DNA of 64,000 nucleotides from Serripes groenlandicus (lineage: Eukaryota; Mollusca; Bivalvia; Cardiida; Cardiidae), in the NCBI GenBank assembly GCA_031761405.1, contig JASEVX010000013.1, positions 41,291,653 through 41,355,652 on the forward strand, read 5' to 3'. A program made the translations under genes and the position numbers. Under the pieces are notes generated by a model, which was not told the origin of the DNA, did not search any database, and saw only the letters and a program-made list of their open reading frames with translations. Each line of letters starts with the position of its first letter. Position 1 is the stretch's first letter. Of this stretch, positions 11,760 through 20,977 are shown piece by piece.

Positions 11760-12285
11760 AATACATATATTGATGTAACCGTGTTTGACCTTCTTTAATT
11801 CATTTATAAATATGCATTGTAATATGAGTATAGGTGCTACCTATTTCGGGTAAACATTTATTATATGTTGTGATCGGTGAATAATTCCCCGATAACTGCA
11901 GTTAGCCCCTTGCTTGCTGCACAATCAGTTATTTACGTCAATTACGAGTCCTACCGACCTAAGCAAAGAAAAAAACAAAAATCATCACCAGGCTAAGATT
12001 ATATTTAACTTTAAAATATAGCCAAGATTTTACATCCATGAAATTATGATGACAGGTACAACAAATAATCAACTTGCCCTTCATAAAGTACTTCAAATAA
12101 AACGATTCCATAATTCACGGAACTACATTTGTGACAAGTCAAACTAACGTTTCCTATAATTTCTGTCGTTTTCCTTTTGGTTCATTTAGTCAGGGTTAAA
12201 GACCCTGATTTAGTTTAAACTTATTTATTTTACATCGATTGTGAGACAAAAACAAGCTTTCAGCTTATATTAATCACGCTCGATG

Positions 12286-12412
12286 TCTGCTTCCTGGAGA
12301 CCTAACCAGTACTCACGCCGTTTGTGTGAAAAAAATCCCGCTCATCACGGGACTCGAACCACGGACCTTTGTTACAAGAGGTCGACGCTCTACCTCTGCA
12401 CCACTAATAGAA
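12286..12412 (-). repeat. tRNA-headed SINE, minus strand
   Basis: On the minus strand GTGGTGCAGAGGTAGAGCG is an A box and GTGGTTCGAGTCCCG a B box. The anticodon-loop region CTTGTAA recalls tRNA-Thr(TGT), but the anticodon stem has extra bases, so it is not a sound tRNA. 11847-12285 and 12413-12946 hold no gene. A DR1-like AAAGGTCAAAGGTA is at about 12466. Confidence 0.55.
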
Positions 12413-12946
12413 TGACGTCATAGTATGACGTCATATTACAGGAATTTGGATTTATAACTTCTGGAAAGTCAAAGGTCAAAGGTAAAAAAAACCACATATA
12501 TTTGAACGCGTTTTAGAAATAGACGACGAGTGTTATTAAACGGAAATTATCACACATAAAATTACTTGTGCTCGTTCCTTTATCGAGTTCGTATTATCAT
12601 ATTTAATTATTTTCCCTAGAAGTTTTTTTTGTTTCGATATTTTCTTTTCATCCAATCAAAACGTAGCACTGTAGCAGAATCGTGACTGCATCGAAAAATC
12701 CATTCTGGACACAATTTTTGGAAAGACGGTATAGCAAAGTTTTGCAAAGTTCATACACCTATTGACGGGAAACATCGCCGGCTTCGCCGTCGATTTGTTT
12801 ACCCGTATGACGAGATACATGTATGTTGTATGAAATGAGCCGTTCCACGAGAAAACCAACTTAATGTATAGATCCGGATCAGCCTGATCGTCATTACCCA
12901 ATGCTTAGATTTCGTGGAACGCACGCAGTTCAGTGATACAATTTAA

Positions 12947-13169
12947 CTCTTTCCCTCATACCACAGTTCTGCAGCAGACGACTTCGAACATATTTTGTCA
13001 ACAAATAGAAAATCTCTTTAAGTGAATAGATAATCTATGACTTAAAGTGGAAAACATTGTGGCAAAAGGAGAAATTGCTCGTTTTGAGCAATTTCTTCTT
13101 TTGTCACTTTGTTTTCAAAAAGCCGTCTGCTGCAGAGGCGTCAAGAATGCGCCTGTATGAGGGAAAGGG
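12947..13169 (+). mobile_element. Full-length TTAA-flanked CCCTTTCCC MITE
   Basis: 223 bp between TTAA (12943-12946) and TTGA (13170-13173). The termini CTCTTTCCCTCATA and TATGAGGGAAAGGG are inverted repeats. The core has GGCAAAAGGAGAAATTGCTC followed by its near mirror GAGCAATTTCTTCTTTTGTC. It ends about 80 bp before the TATTTAAA box proposed for the lectin gene, so it sits where proximal promoter elements would be. Confidence 0.85.
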
Positions 13170-13248
13170 TTGAGAAGACTCTTCCCTTCTAGGAAGTGAA
13201 AGAGATTGCATCTGACCACTACACCTCCGGTCATGTGACACGCAATTG

Positions 13249-13329
13249 TATTTAAACGAGCGGCTTTGGACTGCTAAACCATCCGTTTGGAGGACATATA
13301 CTCGTTTTTAGAAGTTTTCAAGATTGATT
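13249..13329 (+). promoter_or_regulatory. Candidate lectin promoter and 5' UTR exon
   Basis: TATTTAAA at 13249-13256 could serve as a TATA box, predicting transcription start near 13280. The sequence then reaches a perfect GTAAGT donor at 13330. The lectin coding exon 1 is preceded by a good polypyrimidine acceptor (GACCTGTTTCAG, ending 15448), which implies an upstream non-coding exon. Linking the two is inference; no transcript evidence is available. Confidence 0.4.
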
Positions 13330-13354
13330 GTAAGTTTGCCTTTATGTTGATTAC

Positions 13355-13570
13355 CATTATTATTATTATTATTATTATTATTATCACGGCTTATTGTTGT
13401 TTATATTATTATTAATATTATTATTATTATCATTGAATGAATGAAAGATAAATGAACAGTATTGATGATATTATTATTATCATTTATAAATAATAATTAT
13501 TATTATTTTTCTATTATTACTATTAGTTTTATTATCATTTTTTTTTTTTTGAGTATCATTTTTGTTATTT
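13355..13570. repeat. (ATT)n-rich simple sequence
   Basis: Imperfect runs of ATT/ATC trinucleotides (TTATTATTATTATTATTA at about 13360) and a T12-type run near 13540. The rest of the proposed intron up to 14370 is AT-rich with a short GAATT tandem at 13857 and no recognised gene. Confidence 0.85.
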
Positions 13571-14376
13571 TTGATGATTATATTGTTGTTCTATTGATTT
13601 CGAAATATTTAGATAAATACCTTTTTTTAGCATCTAAGAATTCGCTATAGTGAGCATTATCACGACTAAAATATTTTCTTAACATCGGGGTATAATTATT
13701 GCTCCCTTGACATATTTAAAGAGAGCTTAATAATGTTGTAAAACAAATACGGTAGACTTCCTTAATGAGTAGTTTAAATTCTTGTGTCATTCTTATTGTA
13801 TTATTTGTAAATATTAATGTATATGGGCCAGAGGCCTAAATACTTGAATAAAGAAATTGAATTGAATTGAATTGAATGATAGGTATGGTTAAAATCATGA
13901 CAATTATACTAATTGTATTGACGTAAACTCTACATTTTCTTGTCAAGATCTACAATATATACACACATTAGAATTAAAAATACATAAAAAGATAAAAACA
14001 TATCATACATTATGATACACTTAATCGAAATTGACTAATCTTGGCTTTTGTAATGAGATACTAATTGACTGGGAAGGGGAACCTTTTTATTTTCCATCGT
14101 TAAAGAACTGAACACTAACGACATTGTTATATACGAGTCACTTTTAAAATACATATGAATAAGAAAAACAAAATCTATGATGAATGTCAAAATTGGAAAA
14201 CGTTTTTGATTTTGTATCAAATTACATCATATCGACAACATTATTTAAGCGGAAATGAGCAGTACAATCCAAAACCATCTATCCAGGCTTTTTTTTCTCC
14301 ACAAAAGATAAAAAAACAGAAGAAAGATTATTCAATAAGATATACGATACGATTACATTATGTAACTTTTGACAGA

Positions 14377-14516
14377 CCGCCTCGGTCTTGTATTTGTTTG
14401 AGCGTCCGATTCGATCCCAGGTCCGGTCATACCGAAGAAGTCAAAAATGGTAGTAGTGGTTTCCGCCTCCTTGGCGCTCAGGTTTGCGGGGATATCACTG
14501 ACTGACTGATGCGCTG
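14377..14516 (+). repeat. tRNA-derived SINE, truncated
   Basis: Contains GCCTCGGTCTTGTATTTG, GAGCGTCCGATTCGATCCC, GGTCATACCGAAGAAGTC, AAAATGGTAGTAGTGG, CCTCCTTGGCGCTCAGG and ACTGACTGACTG, the same family as 5874. The head lacks the segment between the A and B boxes. It lies in the proposed first intron of the lectin gene. Confidence 0.75.
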
Positions 14517-14931
14517 TTGTCATGACAACCTACCAGCAGTACCTCGGCCAGACTTTAAACATAAGAGCCGTAAGCGAACGGCAATGCTCGTCTGATTTGT
14601 TCTTAGTAAAAAAAAAGGAGCATTTCAGAATAATATTTAAGCCAGAGTTATGTGACTTGAACCCTTCTGCTCGCCAAATGGCTATATTGCCGAGTGCGAG
14701 GGTTAACAACGCCAACGAACAACAACAACTTGGTACAGACATTCGTATGGTTCCGAGGAACATGTGTACCAAGTTTCATTTGAAAATTTTGAACGGCTTT
14801 TGAGTAATGAGGTAAGGTTAAAGTTTTGTGACGACGCAGATGACGCCAAAGGTATAACAATACCCCACCTTTTTTTCTTCGAAACACAGACGAGCTTAAA
14901 CTTGTTTTAATGGTGTTCAATCCCTGGTGTC

Positions 14932-15402
14932 GGGATTAACGGACCCCTAGTACTGGTAAATGATCTAGAAAACGCAGTTATCTTACTGAATATGTATGGG
15001 GATAAACGGACCCCTAGTACTGGTAAATTATCTAGAAAACGTAGTTATCTTACTGAATATGTATGGGGATTAACGGACCCCTAGTACTGGTAAATTATCT
15101 AGAAAACGCAGTTATCTTACTGAATATGTATGGGGATTAACGGACCCCTAGTACTGATAAATTACCTAGAAAACGCAGTTATCTTACTGAATATGTATGG
15201 GGATTAACGGACCCCTAGTACTGGTAAATTACCTAGAAAACGCAGTTAACTTACTGAATATGTATGGGGATTAACGGACCGCTAGTACTGGTAAATTATC
15301 TAGAAAACGCAGTTATCTTACTGAAAATGTATGGGGATTAACGGACCCCTAGTACTGATAAATTATCTAGAAAACGCAGTTATCTTACTGAAAATGTATG
15401 AA
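14932..15402. repeat. 67-bp tandem repeat, seven copies
   Basis: GGACCCCTAGTACTG starts at 14941, 15008, 15075, 15142, 15209, 15276 and 15343: an exact 67-bp period with only a few substitutions per unit. It ends about 45 bp before the splice acceptor of the lectin's first coding exon, so copy number could alter intron length close to the acceptor. Confidence 0.95.
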
Positions 15403-15460
15403 AAGCGGAGTTAAACACCATATGCACTAACACTTTGACCTGTTTCAGCAGAACGTCATC

Positions 15461-16338
15461 ATGGCATACCACGTACCCCTATTGGTGACCCTTTTACTGT
15501 GCGGAATGTCTTGTTATCAAGCCACCTTTTTCGACGACGCCTTAGATTGGGCAGTAGACAATGTAGAAAAGGTAGAGAAGCCTATTGTCAACACTGTTGA
15601 AAAAGTAGCGAAGCCTTTTGCTCGAGGTAAGAATCAACATACTATTATTGGGTCGCGTGGAAATGTTTCATTGATAGTTGGATGTTTGTATTAGAAAGTC
15701 TATATTGAAATTAAGCGAGTATTGGTCTAACAACTAAATAAAGTAAAGTTACTTAAAATAAGTGATAATATTTCAAAACGACAACGTTTTCATTATTAAA
15801 TATATCCATATATTATCAAGACGTGCATAAATCACGTAATTAAGGAGTATATTGTAACCTAGCTGGAAAAAAAGCCTGACCCGACAAGGGACCTCTTGTC
15901 CCGAAGGCGAACATCCTTTCACGCCCTTACAAAAGCTAGCTCTATAACGCAAGCACTAATAGCTACTAATTATCTATCTGTGGGATAGACCACTACACTA
16001 CATTTAGACATAGTGACCATCTGTTCAGCTATACAAATGGAATTATCCTTACCAAAACTACTAAAGCAGATGCAAAGGGATTCGATTTTTATTTTTAGAC
16101 CTTTAGGTAATAATTGGAAAAATGGTGAGACAGAGTTGCTCTAAGCTAAATACCGTCTAACCAAATCCCCTTTGTTTCGCCAGCGAAATTTCCTAGTTCC
16201 AATTCGAGATTGAAGTGGTTGATTGATTGGATTATATATTATTTTCAACATTATTTAGTTAGCAGTACACGTTTATCACGATAGCCAATTCACCAAAATT
16301 GGGTCTGTCTGTCTCTCTCTTTCTGTTTGTTCTCTCTA

Positions 16339-16390
<52 letters not shown>

Positions 16391-19300
16391 TCTCTCTCTG
16401 ATTATATGTTGAAGTGATTCAAATAACGCCGGTATTTCAGCCGAATACGAGCAAGAGATGGAATTCGAACCTGGTACCGACGAGATCCAGCGGCAACAGC
16501 AACGAAAGAAATGCCGACAGGGTGAACTACTCTGGAGGAGAAGATGCTACTTTTTCAGTAAAGACAGACTGAACTGGTTCGATGCCATTGTGAGTGTAAA
16601 CATATATATAATGAATAATTTAGGGATGGCAACGAATACCAAAATTAGTATTCGACCCATTGTGTGCATGCCTCGTCAACATAGAGTTTATAAATGCGTT
16701 ATTAGCTGTGAAGTTATCTTTCTGTGGTCTTATTTTGTTCAAGATCCAGGACTCGCATTTACATGTCCGTTCAACCCGTGAATTCTAAAGAAAACAATGT
16801 TAGTGAAAAACTCGTCAGTAAAGTGTTCAGATCTTAATTAATTGATAACTTGCTTAATGTATTTTTCTACGAAACATGTTGTTCCGATCACCATGTATAG
16901 AACTGAAATACTGTTGACAATGACATAAAATATTCCCAATTCTCAAATCTTTTCAAAACAAGACACAACGGACAAGGACCCTCGTTAAGGGTGGATGTTT
17001 TTATTTGAGTAGAAATGTGACACTGCCCATTTAAAGCAATTTAACCTTTCTCTTGCTGTATTATAACTAACATATTGTTGGAAATGGGCACCAAATAGTC
17101 CCAACATAAATACGAAATCGGATAATTGCACGGCCAAATAGACGGATTTGTCTGATTGATGTATAATGAAATAAAACATACATGTTATACAAGTCGGTAT
17201 TGTATTCATCACTTTAATAGCCCAAAGCAAGGATTATCAGTTTGACATGTTATCTACAGTATTGACACCTTATATAATACGCGTTAAATGGACCACCGGT
17301 AACACTTTACTTGCTTGCAGTTTTTAACAAAAAAGCGTGGGTAAATATTTCAAGTATAGTCAATTTGATTTATATATATTAGAATACTTCTGATTTTCAT
17401 CGAATATTCGAATCATGATATAGTATTCGAATATTTATTGCCATATCTAATATATATATATATATATATTAGTTTCAGTATAACTTGAAATTATTGACCT
17501 GATCACGACCTTTGTGTACGCGATCTCAGAGAACGTCACAGTTACGTACTCCCTAGAGTATATACAATAAGAACCGAGCTATAATCAGGCATCACGGCTT
17601 ATTTTCTTTCAGACCACCTGTGCGTACGTGAATGGGGGAATGCTTCTGGAGATCTACAACAAAAAAGAGTTGAACTTCGTCGGAAAAGTGATTAAACACC
17701 GAGGTGGTGAGTATAGTGCGACACTATTAACCTGATCCTGACCTTCGTAAGCATATGTATTGGTCGATAATACTAACCGCATTTTGACCTTTGTTAGCCT
17801 ATGTATTGGTCAATAATATTAACCGGATTCTGACATTCGTGAGCATATGTTGGTCATTACTATTGACCTGATTCTGACCTTTGTTAGCATATGTATTCGT
17901 CGATACTATTAACCTGATCCTAACCTTTGTGAACGTTTGTATTGGTCGACACTGTTAACTTGATCCTGACATTCGTGAGCATATGTATTGGTCGACACTA
18001 TTTACCTGATATTCAAAATTCTATAAATAGGCAAAAACTTCCCCCGAATTTTGGGGCCGTAAACCAAATAATTAAAAACGCGTAGCCTAGGAATTTGGGG
18101 GAAAAGTGAACTTTTTTCTGAGCTGTGATGAATCGGGTCAGGACCGTAAACCAAACTATTAAAAACATCGTAGCCTAGTAAGTTGAGGAAAAGTTATTAA
18201 ATACAAATAAATGTGTCTAAAGTTTTATAATAACGGTAGAAGACATACGTATTTTGTATCTTGTTGTTTCTTAGATCAGTTAATACAATTTATTGATTCA
18301 TAAGGATTGGTTTTTTTCCAAACATACAACAGAGTTTTTCTTAACAATAACAATGTTGGTTGCTCCCTTTTCGATTACGTCACCCCATGGTACAACATTA
18401 AAACCAATCCCATACTAACGCCGCGCTTCCACGCGGCGTCAATAACAAGTGTGATCAGATCCATTGATTTCAATCCCTTACCAACATTATGGACGCTGCG
18501 TAATGTATCGACCCAGATCAGCCTGCGCAGTCCGCGCATGCTAATCCGGGCCGACTATTTCCGTATCAGGGGAATAGAGGTATGGAGTAATGATTCCTGA
18601 AACTAAAAATCCACAGGAGGCGAAAAGTGTCTGTCCGGGTTAGCCACAATGATGATTTCTCGTTGAACGGTTTAAAAGAGTGTGACCTAAACCTTTTTGG
18701 GACATATTTTATACATACATGGTACACGTTGCCTATGGATGGGAGCCGTCCATTTGTGTACCCGTAATATTAACCTGTGTGATTGTTTCAACAATTGTTC
18801 AGTTATACCACGGCGTTTCCTTGGTAAGTTACCAGTAGGCTACTACTGGTCCTTTTATCATGACACTAGTAAGTCAGTCGATATGCTAACCCTGCAACCC
18901 TGAGCGCCAAGGAGGACAGCCATTTCTACCATTTTTAAAGTCTTTCTGAGTGACCTGTGTGAACAAATGTTTTGGTCCATAATATTTTCCTGTATGGCTG
19001 TGTAGCTGTGTCGAACATATAAATCCGAGTCTTACCATCGAACAAATATGTATTGGTCGACATTCGTATCCTGATCGTGACATTTGTGGCAATAAATATT
19101 TGTTTACAATGTCAACCCGAGTAAGACCTGCGTCGATTGAAGTATTACTCAAAAATATTAACCCAAACCTGACCTTGATTGAAATAATCCGAAACACAAA
19201 TAAAATAAAAAGTATGTTCATGTTAAAGATATTAACAAATGCGTTAACGAAATAATATTCCTTTCTTTTCTAGAAAAGGGTGAATATTGGCTAGGAGCCT

Positions 19301-20891
19301 CGAGCTTCTTGAACCACACGGAGTACCGGTGGATGTCCACCCAGAGGAACGTTGAAAAGAAGTACTGGGCTCCAAAAGAACCCAATAACACAGGCGGATG
19401 GGAGCGTTGCGTAGAAGTCACCAGTGCTGGCATGACGAACGATGACGCTTGTTTGAGGAAACAATTCTTTATCTGCGACAGACCATTGTAAGTAGATCAG
19501 TAGTTATTTCTGAGATGGCTTTAATTTCGGATACCGTGGCGGTAACCATAAAATATACCAATATAATATGACGTCTTTTTGTCATTTTCAGACGTTACTT
19601 ATTATAATCACTTAAATAAACCGCTAACATTTTGCAACGGGTATAAAATACTTAACAAAGTATATTTTATTGATTGACTGATTGATTCATTTGAGCTAAA
19701 TGATGTTTAAAAACAGCATGTCTGTTATATATAACTGACCACGGCCCGGTACTTCAGTCGGTAGAGACGCCGGCTTTCAATCAAGGTATTGTGAGTTCGA
19801 ACCCTAGCTCGGCCATACCTTTTCCTCACATTTGACAAAAGTCAAGGCGACAAACGCCATTCGTCTTCCACCAATTGGCTAACCGTCCCATGTGGAAAAG
19901 CAGCCAGTTGCTTGAATAGACTGCTGTGTGGAATACTGGTTTGAGACAGCCAGGAAACACAGAGGTAAGTAAACTGACCGCCGCGATATGACTAAAGACA
20001 TTGTTGAAAATAGCACCAATCAATCAATTGACCATTTTATATGACAGTTGTCAATATATATCATTAACATCACAGTTGTCAGTCTCGTTTCTAAAATAGC
20101 ATTTGACTATATATTGACAGTATTAATGTGCACATGTAATTGAAATATATGCTAAACCTAAATATTCAAAAGGCGTCGATCATCTTTTAAAAAAATCTGG
20201 TTATGGTAGATTGGCTGCTCATTAATAAAAAAAAAAAAAAAAAAATGTAAATACCGAATTTAACTAAAAGCTGTTTCGAGTTCGTCCTATCCGTTTCTTA
20301 CGAATGCGATGTAACCATTAAACGATTCCGTTAACAACGGTTTATCGTGAAAATCACAAAAACGTTAGTTTTGGATACGTTAAGTAAACTTTTGCAAATG
20401 ACGATACAAAGACCCAATTGTATCCATGTGTTCAAGTCTTGATTAACAAAACAAATATGATTTGAGTTATATACAGTCGAACATGTGCTAAAGACCACCT
20501 TAGAATAGCAATTCACTGTCTATAACGACCATACTGTCAGTTTTCAAAATACTCATGTTCTGTATAAATAATCCTGCGATTAAGGACCACCTGCGAACAA
20601 CGACCATGTTGTTGTGTTCCCATGTGTGGTCTGTATAGACAGGTTTCACTGTATAATGTTTTCCCCAACTGCTTTAGAAGCAGACGGTATACATATTGTA
20701 ATATTGGTTTTGAATTTAAATGATATAAAGTCGGCTGTTTTGATTTCAGAGTGCGTTATATCACACAATCAAAATACATCCATTGAATAAAATGTCACGT
20801 GTTTTTTTGTTTTCTATGTTGTAGGTGTGCAGATTGCGGTGACAAGACAATGAAAGACGATCAGGATGAACTGGATTACTTTCGAGATTAG
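15461..20891 (+). CDS. Secreted C-type lectin (five coding exons)
   Basis: Exons 15461-15626, 16441-16589, 17613-17706, 19274-19487 and 20825-20891 join in frame to 229 residues plus TAG; every intron has GT...AG ends (donors GTAAGA, GTGAGT, GTGAGT, GTAAGT), phases 1, 0, 1, 2. ATG at 15461 has A at -3 and G at +4. Residues 1-20 form a signal peptide (LLVTLLLCGMSC core), then a charged helix (VEKVEKPIVNTVEKVAKPF) and a Gln/Arg-rich linker. The C-type lectin domain runs from about 80 to 208: C80/C91 (long-form extra disulfide), C108/C204, C182/C196, WLGA at 142-145, and EPN at 172-174, the Ca2+-site motif of mannose-type binders. The usual Trp-Asn-Asp is TND (191-193): Trp is replaced, the two ligand positions are kept. 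The tail CADCGD plus acidic residues adds a Cys pair. A secreted sugar-binding, likely immune role is inferred; ligand unknown. Confidence 0.93.
16343..16400. repeat. (TG)n/(TC)n microsatellite in lectin intron
   Basis: About 23 uninterrupted TG units followed by TC units, ending about 40 bp before the acceptor of the second coding exon. It overlaps the place expected for branch point and polypyrimidine signals. Confidence 0.95.
17715..18010. repeat. Degenerate ~46-bp tandem repeat in lectin intron
   Basis: Six or so units of the type ACTATTAACCTGATCCTGAC, CTTTGTTAGCATATGTATTGG, TCGATA. Similar isolated units occur at about 17495 and 19035-19130, so the repeat is scattered along this intron and the previous one. 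The stretch 18011-18775 has no recognisable feature. Confidence 0.7.
18780..18955 (-). repeat. SINE body and 3' end, minus strand, headless
   Basis: On the plus strand TTTCAACAATTGTTCAGTTA, CACGGCGTTTCCTTGG, ACTAGTAAGTCAGTCG and CTGAGCGCCAAGGAGG are reverse complements of body parts of the 5874 SINE. The tRNA-like head is absent. It lies inside the third coding intron of the lectin, antisense to the gene. Confidence 0.75.
19738..20035 (+). repeat. tRNA-headed SINE in lectin intron
   Basis: Head: CGGTACTTCAGTCGGTAGAG (A box) and GTGAGTTCGAACCCTAGC (B box). Body: TTTGACAAAAGTCAAGGCGA, GGCTAACCGTCCCATGTGG, CCAGTTGCTTGAATAGACTG, and tail ACCAATCAATCAATTGACC. Best preserved copy of the family seen at 7015 and 3186. 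The rest of this intron (20036-20824) has a poly-A run at 20229 and nothing else recognisable. Confidence 0.8.
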
Positions 20892-20939
20892 AAAAGAGTC
20901 ACTGTTAAGATAATTAGATGGTGTGTGAGTCTATTACTC

Positions 20940-20945
20940 AATAAA
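20940..20945 (+). terminator. Lectin poly(A) signal
   Basis: AATAAA 49 bp after the TAG stop at 20889-20891. Cleavage would fall near 20960, just before the 3' end of the antisense amplified SINE, giving a very short 3' UTR. Confidence 0.8.
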
Positions 20946-20977
20946 AGCAACCTGAACCACATTTGTTTGTTTTGTGA

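Noticed and set aside
12352..12410. tRNA-Thr gene on the minus strand
   Set aside because: A and B boxes and a CTTGTAA loop are present, but the anticodon stem has extra bases and the acceptor ends do not pair. Called a SINE head instead.
18886..19433. Minus-strand frames opposite lectin exon 4
   Set aside because: They are shadows of the exon, whose plus-strand frame has the lectin motifs and splice sites.
19738..19820. tRNA gene at the head of the 19738 SINE
   Set aside because: It continues directly into a SINE body shared with 7015, and the acceptor stem is poor.
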